Positions 22,501-34,042 are shown, counted from the first letter of the stretch. The stretch: 64,000 nt of DNA from Nemania diffusa (GCA_038501195.1 JBBPUQ010000006.1:3286001-3350000), one strand, 5' to 3'. The notes: generated from the sequence alone by a model not told the origin. Translations and numbers: made by a program.

Positions 22501-23660
22501 TAGGGTAGCAACAAGCTAATCGGTTTGAGGACTCCCACTGGATAAATCAGGGCAATTGGACCACTGGGGACTGCTGGGTACTGCTGGGGACAGGCCCTGA
22601 CCCAGCTGAAAAAGCGAGCGGCGCACATGCCTACACCACCTCAGCGGCTAGTGGTAAGCGATGAACCCCAGCCTACAGAGTAGGTAGGTAGGTACGCGCC
22701 TTGAGCCCTACGTCTAGGTCTTTAAAAGGGGAAATGACAAGGTAAATAGGGACAGAAAGGTACAAATCCTACCATATAATTTACGCTAAAGGCTTCGTAC
22801 TTCTGCTCCGCCCAATTATGCCAGTCACTCACATGTTAATGCAAACTACCTATACTTTAGTTGGAAATCCCACTTATTTGTAAGTACCTCCCCATTGACC
22901 TTGTTATTTCCTTTTTTAAAGACCGACCTAGTAGGCCTAAGGGTTAGCACCGCTCCCGTCTAGGTCAAGCCTACCTAAGTATTGGGTTAGATGGCTTGGA
23001 TGGATCGGCTCTATTGCCCGGCCTCCAATATTTTCCCTGGTCTTATTAGGTAGCTTGGTAGGCCTTCTCCTTATTATTCCCTCCTACCAACAGTAGGACC
23101 CAGCCCCGATGAGGCTGAAGGACTTCCCATCCGCCAAACTCTCGAAGTTCAACGTCACCTCATCTACCGCTCATTCATCCACTACCCGATCATGTGTGCG
23201 GCCGACTCTCTGCGAACCCATCGTCGCTAGGTGCCGTGAGAGCCGTGGAAGCCGTCACTGTCACCGTGATCGCCCTCGTCCCACTCTAGAGGCTGAGGTA
23301 GCCGACCGTCATCGTCGGCCTTCTCTCTAAGTAAGCGAAAGCACGACGTGAGGAAAACGCCTCGCTCACCCACCAGCAACTCAAGCACTCAGTCACTCAG
23401 TCACTCAGTCAACTCTTGCGCGCGCGTCGTACTAGCAGTCACAATTGTTTGCAGTACGGTAGATAGGCCTAGCAACATTCAGCCGTCAAAATACTTCAGT
23501 CTCACTCACCGATCCAACAGCTATCCGCCTGTCTTGCTTGTCTCATTCGGCGAGCCGGGCAACTCACACACTAAGTCATTTCAGGGCAAAGGTATCAACC
23601 GACCTACTAGGGTCGGCAACAAAAAAGTCAACCTCGCTGGATTTATGAACTTATCCCATA
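19529..23660. other. 4.1 kb gene-free region between divergent CRY-DASH and zinc-finger genes
   Basis: I could not support any protein or RNA gene. Open frames at 19638-19877 and 20025-20608 (several, overlapping) lack recognisable features. Seen: a poly-T run at about 21963-21973; a GTAGGTAGGTAGGTAC unit at 22679-22694; and three tandem CACTCAGT units at about 23386-23410, probably in the 5' UTR of the zinc-finger gene. An open frame at 23109-23330 may be 5' leader. The region may be a long promoter or hold degraded elements I cannot identify. Confidence 0.45.
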
Positions 23661-25667
23661 ATGCGCACCACGCTCGTCTCAAGGGCAGTCATCGCCCCGC
23701 GTAGCCATGATCTGACGCCTGGCGCCATTGCCGGTGCCGTTATTGGCAGCCTGCTAGGAGGCAGCATTTTGCTGTTGGTACTAGGTTTTCTATACTTCCG
23801 TTATAGGCGGCAGACTAGGATAGCCCAGGCAGAAGAGGCATTGCCCGTCTCCCAGGTGCCCGATCTTGCTCACCGCGCCTCTTTACCAGTGCCAGGCTTT
23901 CCCGCGGACCAGGACGCCCGTCATCTGAGCCATCCTCCGCCCATCAAAGATGAAACACTGGACGGTATTGTGCCAGTTATCGCTGCGGCTCCGAGTGCTC
24001 CAAGGTCGCCAGTATCGCCTTACGAGGAAGATTGGATGAGAAACAACCAAGCTTACATTCATCCAGCCGTTGGCTACGATAGCCTACCTCAGGAAATCGA
24101 TTTCTCACTGCCTCCACGCCAGCAAACATTCCCCATTGCAGCAGAGCAGACAATAACTGCACCGTTGGATCATGCGTCGACAGCGCCTGAGGCAGCCAAC
24201 TCCAGCTACTATGACACGAGGATATCTATGGACTCGGACCCAGTGCAGCCCATCACACCGCCTTCGGCGCAGATGAGCGAGATGTACAAGGCACAATTGA
24301 GAGAGGCTGAAGAACACCGGAGAAGCAGTTCTGTCCCTAAACGGATCTGGAACACCATCACACGGCAGTCGACGCGCAATTCCAAAGGAACAGTAGGTGG
24401 TGGTTCGCAGTCTCCCTCCTTACAGCAGCAGTTTGGGGAATCATCAGCAGAGCATCCTGTAGCGATAAAGCAAGAACCAGGGCAAGAATTGCCCGGGGCG
24501 GCTCAATGGCAAGGTATCGCTCCGCAGTATGTTGCAGAGCCAGAACAGATGGATGAGGATGCACCGAGTTTGGGCCGACGAGCAAGCGAGCACCAGCCGC
24601 CATATGGCAGATACGCGCAGCAGACAGGAGACTCTCAGTATGGGGGTTTCCACGGTCGCATTGATTCCACTGTTCGGCAAACGACAGAGAGAGATCCTGC
24701 GCTTCCATCGTCTGTTCTAACCACCGACTCCACTTACGGGTTACCTCTCGCAACTCAGCCACAAAGCCCAACTGAACCACGGAAACGCCTTAAGAGTCCG
24801 GATATCCCAGAGCCCATGGACCTCGACGGCCTCCAACAACCAGATACAAATGGCCATTTTCCCTTCAGGTCATCACATTCCCCTCAACTATCCCCGGATT
24901 CCTTCACCATAAACCCCATGGCTATCCTGCACCCCACCAACTCGGCCGAACAAGCGGCTTATACCACCTACCAGATAAAGCACTCAGCATCACCGCCTGC
25001 CATGCTAACACCCGCTCCTGAGGTTATCACTCAGGAGCCGAGTCAGGTAGATGCCATCGACTCCTCGATTTACAAAGGGGATGATTTCGCCGACCAGTAC
25101 CTACAGTACCCTAGTGATGATGAGGGCCGTCAGTCTACTGACTCGTACGACTTCTCCTCCACTCCTGGACAGACCTCGACAGTTGACACGAATGGAAGGA
25201 CACCTGATACTCGGCCCACGGCTTCCCCATCACCATTCCCGAATGCGCCTCTGTTCCCCTCGTCGCCATTCCCGCCTATCCCCGAGCAAGGCAAACTAAA
25301 GCCTGAGCCTAGAATATCACCCAGCGTTTCCAGACCTTCACCTCAGCCCGGCCCATTAGTATGCCCAGAGTGTCACCGAGAATTCGATCAGATCCACAAG
25401 CTCAACCATCATAAGCGCTATCACGACCGTACTCATGAATGTACCTACGCCGGTTGTGATAAAAAGTTTGGCACCAAGACACATCTCGATCGCCACATCA
25501 ACGATAGGCATCTGAAACTCAAGGCATACCATTGCACGGATCCTACCTGTGCATGGTTCAAGGGCGGCAAATCTTTCCCTCGGAAGGACAACTGGCGGCG
25601 ACATATGATGAAGAAACACGGGTCCACACCGCAGGACTTTGATGCTATGGAACTGTCATGTGGATGA
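23661..25667 (+). CDS. C2H2 zinc-finger protein with an N-terminal membrane segment
   Basis: Single exon, 668 aa. A short N-terminus of about 17 residues is followed by a predicted transmembrane helix (from LTPGAIAGAVIGSLLGG to LVLGFLYF, about residues 19-46) and then RYRRQTR, so by the positive-inside rule the long C-terminal part would face the cytosol. Residues about 60-560 are low-complexity, rich in Pro, Ser and Gln. The C-terminus (about 565-655) carries three C2H2 fingers: CPEC with HKRYH, CTYAGC with HINDRH, and CTDPTC with HMMKKH, the third with an enlarged loop. This looks like a membrane-tethered transcription factor that would need proteolysis or nuclear-envelope location to reach DNA. 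Alternatively the start lies elsewhere and the helix is not membrane-inserted. Target genes unknown. Confidence 0.78.
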   Translation: MRTTLVSRAVIAPRSHDLTPGAIAGAVIGSLLGGSILLLVLGFLYFRYRRQTRIAQAEEALPVSQVPDLAHRASLPVPGFPADQDARHLSHPPPIKDETLDGIVPVIAAAPSAPRSPVSPYEEDWMRNNQAYIHPAVGYDSLPQEIDFSLPPRQQTFPIAAEQTITAPLDHASTAPEAANSSYYDTRISMDSDPVQPITPPSAQMSEMYKAQLREAEEHRRSSSVPKRIWNTITRQSTRNSKGTVGGGSQSPSLQQQFGESSAEHPVAIKQEPGQELPGAAQWQGIAPQYVAEPEQMDEDAPSLGRRASEHQPPYGRYAQQTGDSQYGGFHGRIDSTVRQTTERDPALPSSVLTTDSTYGLPLATQPQSPTEPRKRLKSPDIPEPMDLDGLQQPDTNGHFPFRSSHSPQLSPDSFTINPMAILHPTNSAEQAAYTTYQIKHSASPPAMLTPAPEVITQEPSQVDAIDSSIYKGDDFADQYLQYPSDDEGRQSTDSYDFSSTPGQTSTVDTNGRTPDTRPTASPSPFPNAPLFPSSPFPPIPEQGKLKPEPRISPSVSRPSPQPGPLVCPECHREFDQIHKLNHHKRYHDRTHECTYAGCDKKFGTKTHLDRHINDRHLKLKAYHCTDPTCAWFKGGKSFPRKDNWRRHMMKKHGSTPQDFDAMELSCG

Positions 25668-27302
25668 TAGTAAGATATCGTGGGTCACTTTCCCTTGTAC
25701 GACTACTTCGGCTATCAAAAAGGCATTTGGATATGAGGGCGCACTCTATGTGAAGATACGGGATTTTGCTTTTATGGGAAAGTTTTCAGGGCACTTCCCT
25801 TGGGTGGTGCTTCGACACCGTTAACCCTATCTCTATTCGTTTCCTATTTTCTTTATCTATTATACAAAGGCATCGGGAACGCAAGCGATTGATTATTGCG
25901 CTTTATATGTAATAGCATTAGGAAGCGGTGGAGGAACCATCGGTCGGTCTTATCCGAAGAGCTCGGCCACCTGACAAGAGACTTACTCAGGTATATTGAT
26001 GTTGGAACACAGTTGAGCCTAGGATCATTCTGGGCATCAAACCTTTTTCACGTTTACCTATTTGACATGTGATATAATATTGCAGCTGGGCGTTGGGCTG
26101 TCCCCGCCACCCCAGTAGTTCGGATTGTGGTTTTACTGTAACTACCTTCATACTAGCGACGAAACGACGCCAAGTAAAATGCACACCTTAAAAATATCAC
26201 TAGACCTAAGTGAAGAAGCCTAGGCAAGCCTGTACTGTAACGGCCAACTGAAGTGGCGCCTGACTCTTACGCATATGACTTGTTATTCTCCAAGGGTTTG
26301 CGAGCATAGGAAGAAGTGGCTGCTCTCCATCTTCAATGAAAGTCAAAGGCTTGGTTTAGATTTTTTAAATAATCTCGCGAATGAAGCTGAGCACGAGATA
26401 TAATGCCGAGACTATACCTAGAGATAAACGAACGCTAACTGAAGTTGATCGTGCCCGGAATTGATTTTCTTAGGATGCTCGTCAATTCTAACGGCTCACC
26501 TGTGAAACCATGTGGTGAGCATTGCTGAAAAGAGGTGCTCTACATTGTTGCTAGTTTCGTCTATCCTCGCGTGTGAAGGAATAGGAGTTGTGGTCTCTCA
26601 CTGTAGTATCTAAGGTAGGTGGTATCTAGATAGTAGATGGAGAGGTTCTGGCTTGTCGTCGCGGATCTGTTTCAATGCACATCGCGATCACACCTGTACG
26701 ATCTGGCTGGGCACCATCGCCAAGCCATTCCAACATCTGCTTTCGTTGAAGATTGATTTTGACGAAATTCATCATAAGAATTATGGTTCATAAAAAACCA
26801 AACTGATTATTTTTTTTTTCTATTTACCAATTATAGCATCTTTATTATGTAGGAACGACGTGTTACTTTTTTTCTCTCCTTGGTTTGGTGCATGGTCGAA
26901 TTCGAAGAGCGAGCGAAAATTCGAAACGACTGCTGTATGGAAAAACTCTTGGAAGCTCTTGGTACAAAACAGCCTCGCGACGCTCCAAATCTCCCCACAA
27001 GGAGTAATAATCGCCAAGACCAAGAAGATATGGGGGTTTCTTTTATTAATTTGTCTCTCCCTCCCTCTCTCTTTCTTTCTATATGTGTGTGTCTGTGTGT
27101 CTGTGTGTCTGTGTTTACACGTCTCACCACTCTACTGTCTTCTTCTTTCTCAAGCTCTTGATGAGCTTAGTTCGGTTCGATTTATTCATCAGCAGCTAGA
27201 CTGCTCTTTTTCAGTTCATATATTTACTTCCTAATATTATTCATAATCTCTCTCTCTCTATATATATACCTATATCTGATCAAGCATAAATAGAACCACA
27301 CG
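25668..27302. other. Spacer between zinc-finger and secreted-protein genes
   Basis: No supportable gene. A T-run lies at 26811-26820, and pyrimidine-rich sequence with TGTGTGTC repeats at about 27055-27112, a CT-rich tract and ATATATAT at 27248-27268 immediately precede the secreted-protein start, consistent with its core promoter. The open frames around 26830-27230 on both strands are low-complexity and rejected. Confidence 0.5.
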
Positions 27303-28642
27303 ATGTTGACCCTCCGCTCCCTTCTCCTCGCAAGTCTCTCCTTGTGTCTTGTTGAGGCAGCGCCGCGGAATCGAAATGGAAAGGGAAATGGGAACGGACG
27401 AGGCGCCGCCTCCCAGGGACAGCGACAGGGCTTGACGGCGCAGGAGCAAGCCGATCAGATACCACAAGGAATCTCAATAGCTACGGACGGTAGCACTATC
27501 CTAGATGCCACAGCGCAAGTGAAGTGAGTCTTTCCGCTTTCTTCGTTCCGCTCACATACCCAAGGCCACCTGCCTATTTACCTGCCTACCTCGACGATTC
27601 CTCCGAAATGGAGGTACGGGAACGCACGCTTTGTATTTAGAGATAAGAACCAAGCATGTGATGGAGAGGAAAGAGAGCTGACATGACGATCAACCCTTGT
27701 AGTGGCCAGGCAGTCCGCTTCAAAGTGTCGGCGCCGGCCGACCAGTTCACAGCGGCCACGGGCATCGACGGGGCCTCGCAGGTGGCCGGGGCGGCGGGGG
27801 CGCTGGGCCTCAACGTGCTGCTGCACGGCGACGGCGGGCAGTCGTTCTTCGACTTCCCGAACCAGGCGGTGCAGGGCGGCCTCGCGGGCGTCGCGGTGCT
27901 CGCGCCCGACCCGAACCTGTTCTGGGGCGGCGGCGCCGGCCTCGAGCGCACCGACGGCGCCGAGCACGCCCAGATCGTCAACGACCTCGTGCGCGACATC
28001 CTGCCCCAGGTCCTCGCCTTCGACGCCGACAGCGTCAGCTTCACCGGCGTCAGCGGCGGCTCGCTGCTGCTCTCGGGCTTCTTCATGCCCGCGTTCATGC
28101 AGAACTTCGCTTCCCCCGCCGCCGCCGCCGTTGCTAGTGCTAGCGCTAGCGACGCGGGCGTGGCTGCGCGTGCGCGTGCGCGCCGCGGTCCCTTCGCGCT
28201 GCCCACGAGAGCGGCGAACGCGACGGCGGGCCAGAAGACGAGCCAGATCATCCTCAACTGCGGCGCGCTCGTGCCCCAGGTGGCCGTGTCCGCGGGCGCG
28301 GCGGCGGCGCTGGCCAACACGCGCCTGCACTTCCAGTCGACGCAGGCCGAGCTCGCGGAGCTGCAGGGCTCCATCCCGCTCGCCGTGGCTGCGTACGAGC
28401 AGCTCGTCGCCGATGCCGGGCTCGCGACGGCGCAGATCGCGGCCCTCCAGACCGTCGACAATTCCCCCAACGGCGGCCACTGCGAGTTCGACGAGCAGGA
28501 CTTCGTCTCCGGCGTCCAGCTCATGGCCGACTCGTTCGCCGCCGTCGTGCAGGGCGGCGACGGCCTGCTGGCCGGCACGAACGTCAACGTGCTCAACCCC
28601 GTTCCTGGAAACGAGCAGCTCGTGTTCTCTGGCGCTTCGTAG
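27303..28642 (+). CDS. Secreted protein with alpha/beta-hydrolase-like nucleophile elbow, function unknown
   Basis: Exons 27303-27523 and 27703-28642 join at GTGAGT...TTGTAG to give 386 aa and the junction TAQVNGQAVRFKVSAP. Residues 1-19 form a signal peptide ending at LVEA, then a Gly/Asn/Arg-rich linker. The core has LLHGDGGQSFFDFPN (HGDGG at about 115-119) and FTGVSGGSLLLSG, whose GVSGG (Ser at about 191) fits the Gly-x-Ser-x-Gly nucleophile elbow of alpha/beta-hydrolases. Related fungal proteins are often labelled 'cyclin-like F-box', a label not justified by this sequence. An Ala/Ser/Arg-rich insert (about 210-245) separates the two halves. Exon 2 is extremely GC-rich at third positions. 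Likely extracellular; activity untested. Confidence 0.8.
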
Positions 28643-29416
28643 GTAGTAACATGCGGTGGCTTCTTCGCTAGAAAAGTCCTAGTAGAAGGGGTTAGTCTAG
28701 GGGAGAGGATAGATGCACGTGGCAAGCATTGCATCTATATCTACTTATATAAATACCCTTGACATAAATTCATAAAATAAATATGTGTGTAGATGCCTTC
28801 ATGAAATATAAAACAAAGTGACGGTCGGTACACATAATGAATATCAAATAGGCGAGCATTCTCCTTTATCTCGGCATGATACGATCGTTGGCTCGGGCAG
28901 AAAGAGACATGCGCATGCTGATATTGGAAGCTGTACATATTTCCATGTTGCTAAATAGCACTTGGCTCATCATCAAAAGACGCTTAGTCCTCTGCGAATA
29001 CCTGGACCAGCCACACAGTTCTGGCTTTTCGGAGGGAAAAACACGATGCTGGATATGCATGCCGCCTATCCTGTAGGGCATAGTAAGTTCCAAAGCTAGA
29101 AAGGGTCAAAATAGCCCAACTTCCCGGCTGTATTAGTTAGCCTACACAAGCTTGTCTCTTTCTCCCTCTCTTACTCGTCTACTATATGCCGACCACGTCA
29201 TAGGTGGTAATATTCCATAAACCTCAAAAAACGCCGCTGGTCATGCCTTGGTCCTTTCCTAAACTTGCAAATCCCCCCCCCAATTTTGCAATCTGAGAAA
29301 CGCTAAGAGATTAATGAATCAAATGCAGCTGCGCTCGTTCAGCCAACCGAGGCCATATAGACTGAAAGCCGATAACAAAAAAAGGCACAAAAAATAGCGA
29401 TCGAGTCCAATCTTTC
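28643..29416. other. Convergent spacer
   Basis: 3' regions of the secreted-protein and EAF genes, AT-rich, with a C9 run near 29272-29281. No gene or RNA recognised; small open frames at 28741-29093 are rejected. Confidence 0.5.
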
Positions 29417-30611
29417 TCACTCTTCTTCACTGACGTCGCTTTCCCCCTCTCCCTCGGCGAGCTCGGCCATTAGCTCGGCCTCTAGGTCCACCGCCATATC
29501 ATCTTGGGTGATAGATGCGCCTCCCCCTTCGAAGTCCTCCATCTCGTCGTCGTCGTCCTCATCCGACACCTGCTCCTCTGGTGCGCTCTGTATTATCGTG
29601 CCGGTGCCGCTATGTCCACCGCCGCCGTTGATGTTCTGGCCCATCATCTGGCGATGAATGGGACTTGGTAGATTGAAATTGTCAGGTCCATCGTCATCGT
29701 CTTCTTCCTCTTCCTCCCCGTCTGCGTCGTTGAAGGCTTCGACCTCAATCTCCTCAAAGTCTTCAACGTCCTCTTCGTCTTCCTCTTCGTTCTGTTGTTG
29801 CACAAATTCGGAGAAACGCCGAGGTTTGTTTATGAATCCAGGAGAGAAGTCGCGATTAGACGTGGGCGCCGCGCCACCCGGGTCCTCGATGGTCAAGAGA
29901 TCGTCGTCTGAGCTCTCGTCTTCCGAGTTATTATGCGTCTCGCTTGGCTTGGCGGGTTGCGCAGGCTTCGGCGGCTCTGCTTTCTTGGCCACTGGCGGCT
30001 TGACGTCCTTGACCGCAGGCTTCTTGGGCTTGGTGGATTTACTGGAAGTAGCCTTGGGTTTACCCGCTGACTTGCTTGTTCTTGGCGGTTGATGGGCTTC
30101 GAGTTGCGGGTGCTCCTGTCGTAGATCGTCGGTATCGGTATTCGCCGGCGTACGCACTAGGTTCATGTTGAACATGGAGTCCACACGGTGCAGGACGAAG
30201 ACCTCTTTCTCGGGGTCGAAGATGAGCACATATTGATTCTCCTCATGACCGCGGGTGCCCTGGTAGGCGTAGCGGCCGCCGTCATCTTGGAAGGATAAGT
30301 CATAGGAGGCCGAGGGATTTGTCGAGTCAGTGGGTTTTATGCGCGCCTGGTGCGGCGCCGTAGGTGATGAGAGTGATGGCTTGTGGTTGTCTAGAGTAAA
30401 TATTGAGTTAGTCTCCGGCTTTGTCGCCATGGCGCGGCGGTAGTCGTAAGTGGTAGTCGTATAGGTAGTAAGAGTAGCAGTATTAACAGGACCTACATCT
30501 GATGCCTGTGTATAGTTCCTTGGGATCCTTGCCTAGCAACGCATCGCTCAATACGACACGATATTTGCCGACCTTGGTGGGATCGATTACCCCCACAGCA
30601 AGGGAAGCCAT
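29417..30611 (-). CDS. EAF family RNA polymerase II elongation factor
   Basis: Exon 1 is 30611-30497 and exon 2 is 30390-29417, with a 106 bp intron (GTAGGT...CTCTAG). Together they encode 362 aa. The junction restores YTGIRYNHKPSLSSP. The N-terminal ~120 residues are the EAF (ELL-associated factor) domain: VGKYRVVLSDALLG, then SYDLSFQDDGGRYAYQGT, QYVLIFDPEKEVFVLHRVDS and FNMNLVRTP. The rest is disordered: a Lys/Pro/Ala stretch followed by long acidic runs. EAF proteins bind ELL and stimulate transcription elongation; acidic C-termini act as activation regions. The start at 30611 is the first ATG that gives the family-like N-terminus. It is transcribed away from the convergent secreted-protein gene. 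Confidence 0.88.
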
Positions 30612-31293
30612 CGGGGGTTGCCTTTCGCTCGTAGGAGTGCAACCGAGGCTGATGGTGTTGCGGGGTGCTGTGGTGCTGTGGTGCTGTCGGCGGTAGAGCG
30701 ATAGATGGTTGATCCCGGACGTGGTGGAGAGGAACAGGTGGATCGTGAGTCCTCGGGACGGGTGGTTCGCAGGTTGATGATGGGAGAGTGGAGAGGACGA
30801 TGCCACTGTTATGAGCAAAGGAAGTTAGATGGACGGGAGACGACAGCATGGATGGATGATGGATGGGGCAGGCCGGTCCATTACGCACTGGCCCCACACC
30901 GTTAGGTTACACTGGGCTACTACCTAAACTTAGAGAGGGTACCCGCCTACCTACCTAGGTAGGTAGGTACCTATGTAGGTGGGCAAACTAAACAGAAAAT
31001 ATCCTAGGTACACTTGAAGCTTGAGTTACGGAATATAACCCTATTAGAGAAACTACATGGGCTGGAACTTCTGTCTCACTACCTACCTAGGTAGGCACCT
31101 GGGTAGATATATATCTAGGTACGTAGGTTTATGTAGGTAGTTAGGATACCTAAATCATAACGCCGCTCTATAAGCACCTATCTAAATGCCCACCATGTTT
31201 GAGGTACCTAACGTAAGTTGATCGACCCTACACGGTCCCAAAGGAATCATGACATTATCTTCGTGTTTCCTAAACACGAATACGAAAATCATA
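30612..31293. other. Spacer upstream of EAF gene with dense palindromic repeats
   Basis: Contains the EAF promoter and the 3' UTR of the F-box gene. GC-rich next to EAF, then AT-rich with the repeat cluster listed at 30945-31145. No gene recognised. Confidence 0.5.
30945..31145. repeat. TAGGTACCTA-type palindrome cluster
   Basis: Within 200 bp there are two arrays of CCTACCTACCTAGGTAGGTAGG-like units (30945-30981 and 31078-31145) with degenerate copies such as CTAGGTACGTAGGT. Each array is an inverted repeat centred on CCTAGG. They lie 330-530 bp upstream of the EAF start codon. Confidence 0.75.
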
Positions 31294-33314
31294 TTACTGA
31301 TAAACTAGCTCTGGCATCTCGGGATCTGACATCTCGTCATCTGGCATCTCGTCATCAAACTCGATATCGGGCTGCTCCGTAAAACTGACAAACGGGCTAG
31401 GTCCTATCATCGATGGGGATAATCCCATTATGAGGTCAATCGTATCATGTTGGTGTATATTTTCGACACCAATATCTAGCATATCGTCTATCATGTCGGC
31501 GTCGGCGTCGGTGTCGGTGTTGGCGTCGGCGTCCTCGTCATCGTCATCGTAGTATCCCATGCTGGGAAGAGGCACAAGTGCGTCCGCCATCGCCGAGTGC
31601 AATAATAGAATGGCGCTGTCTCTATCAGGGTTTTCCACTGAGACATCGCTCATAGCATTGTCAAGCTCCTCATCCGTGACATCCTCCCAATTTCCATCGT
31701 TTTCCCCTTCTGAGAGACTAGGCTTGAGGTCGCCGTGGCTATCGTCTGGGAAAAAAGGCTTGACATACTCGTCATAGTATTTCTCTACTACAAGTTTAGA
31801 CTACATAAATGTTAGATGTTAGTACGTGCGGCTAGCGCGCGTGGGTATAGTGGACTAGGAGCACGAAATTCTAGGCTGTGCAGCTTCTTCTACCATCAAG
31901 ATGTGTTAAAGGGAGAAGCGAAAGAGCTCGCGGATCTTACCAAAGGTAGCTCATCCGGGTATTTCTTCCCGCCTTGCCGACAGTACATATTAATTGACTG
32001 TCGCCATCTAAAACCAAATCAGCTTTGTTTAGTTTTTCACCTCATGTAGAAATGATTCGTAACTAACTTCTTCTTGTATATTCGAGATTCGGTAGACATC
32101 GGCACGTCATCATAGTCTGATAGATCCCAGTATTCCATGGGATCATCCCACGCCTCTTGCATATCATCTGTATCTTCGCATTCGCCGTCAATCTCTCCAC
32201 AGATACATGCCTCTTCAAGACCAAGGTTATTCCTGATATCTGGCAGAAGCTTTCGCCACGACGTGGAGGTAAGAGTCACGTCTTGTAGGCATAGACTCCG
32301 AAGCGTGCGCTTATGTAGCATGAGGACCTTCATGAGCTCTGTCCTGTTACTTGCGATGCCACCAAGCATCAAAGTTTTAAGGTTACCCCAGCGAAATCCG
32401 GGCTCGATGACATCCCCTAGCCATGCTCCTTTCCCTTGCTCTTCATCTTCTGGGCTCTCGATCGCAACTCGTAGAGACTCTAGTTGCGGCATGTACTTGA
32501 GAATCTTCCTGATGCCGCCCCTAGCTAGGACGCGTTGGCATTTCCGGCGCGAGTTGCCATCGCGTATCCTCTCGTCGGTGGGCTCTACGCTAATGGCAAG
32601 GTCAAGGTAAGTGAGGCCGGAAAGTGGTTTGAACATGTACGTAAGCTCTTGTTCGTTCCTTTTAAAGAATCTCCAATGTAGTGCCTTTACGCAAAGATTT
32701 GTAAAGACACGTGGGGACTGGGCGTTGGCTATGAGGATAGCATCAAGTGGGCGTTTGCCTTCGGGGTAAATATCGCTCATGTAGGATTGCTTGAAGAATT
32801 CGGGAAAAGGTGTTTTCCTCCGCACCCGGTACCTTTTCTCGCAGTACCAGTGACCAGCCGCCATTTCCACGGTCTGAAGTTTCGGGAAACGAGGAAGAAC
32901 CTCCTTAAGCACGTCGGTGTCCTTTTGCTTCTTCATGAACTCATCTTGTTCATCCACGGCGTCAGAGTATTTTTTGTATTGAGCTAGCAACTGATGCGGT
33001 GCTTCCCTCAACTTGCCATTCCATCTTATCCTCCTCGGGTGATCGCGAAGGAATTCAGCCCATGTGACTTTAGGGGAGACGACTGTCTCGGCATAATGAG
33101 TCAACGAGATGACATGCTTCGAGAAGATAGGGTGTAATGATATGGCCTCCAGACGGTCAAGCTCTTCCTGGTGCATGTAAAAGGTAACATGGGGTAACAT
33201 GTAGGTAGCACCAACGTCGGCAAACAACTTGTTAACAAGGCGGAAATTGAGAATATCATCAATCTCTAGGCGCGAACAAATAACATAGACAATCTCGGGC
33301 GGTATCTTGTCCAT
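31294..33314 (-). CDS. F-box protein with acidic C-terminus
   Basis: Three exons, 33314-32068, 32007-31941 and 31800-31294, give 606 aa. The introns (GTTAGT...TTTTAG and GTAAGA...ATGTAG) restore YKKKWRQSINMYCRQGGKKY and PDELPLSKLVVEKYYDEY. The N-terminus (MDKIPPEIVYVICSRLEIDD, then LNFRLVNKLFADVG) is an F-box, the Skp1-binding module of SCF ubiquitin ligases. A Leu-rich middle section (for example LESLRVAIESP and LKTLMLGGIAS) may form substrate-binding repeats. The last ~170 residues are strongly acidic and include a DADANTDTDADAD run. Substrate unknown. The second intron, 140 bp, is the least certain; without it the protein would stop after the acidic DDVPM region. Confidence 0.8.
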
Positions 33315-34042
33315 CTTGACATCACAGGCGTATCACGCCAATAATGACGTAATTAGCTAAAGATCCCGGTGGAAGACAAGGAAGCACATGAATGTTATGA
33401 GTAGGAGGAATGTTCTTGGTCTTGATCTTGTATTGTGTGCATGCTTGGTGTGGTGTATCGTGCGTGAGTGCATGCGCGCCTAGGTAGGTACCTATAATTT
33501 ATAGTGAGTGGTGGTAAAGCTTGGAACCTGAGTGTTTGTACAGTGCATACACAGTAGATTCTTAATTAACACTTAGACCAGGGAAGTACCTAACTATGGA
33601 TTTCTCCAGTGAGCCTATCCAGATACTCAAACCTATATGTATAAATACCTAAATAAAAATAAATAAATAAAAACAAATAAATAAAAAGAAAAAAGCACTA
33701 CTGATTACACTGACAGTTAAGTACGTCTAGAATATAACTATTAAATAGCAGCTAGTTAAACAACTCCTCAGGAATACCTAGTAGCTGCAGCGCTAATGGT
33801 AAAAGAGATGGAGGTAATTAATATGGTATCATGTGCAAATGCAAAATACAATAAAGTTTACCTATCGTTTCATTTAACAGGCTGTACCTTCTCTTGCAAC
33901 AAATTTCATCACACTCACCTCCTTTAAAACCGATATCCCTTCATCTGGGACATTTACTTAACACAGCTCAGATACCATGTCTAACATAAACAGCGAGTCT
34001 TACAACCCCACTGGCACAATTTCATCCTCATAAGCCCAAACT
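33315..34042. other. Spacer upstream of F-box gene
   Basis: F-box promoter, with a TAGGTAGGTACCTA unit at 33480-33494 about 170 bp upstream of the start, then AT-rich sequence including AAATAAATAAA runs at about 33650-33692. No gene seen. Confidence 0.5.

Noticed and set aside
23109..23704. Upstream open frames as possible ectodomain of the zinc-finger protein
   Set aside because: No signal peptide or Cys-rich pattern and no splice pair leading into the membrane helix; regarded as 5' leader.
27578..28734. Two long antisense open frames (up to 365 codons) opposite the secreted-protein gene
   Set aside because: Shadows of GC3-rich exon 2; the sense strand has a signal peptide and consistent splicing.
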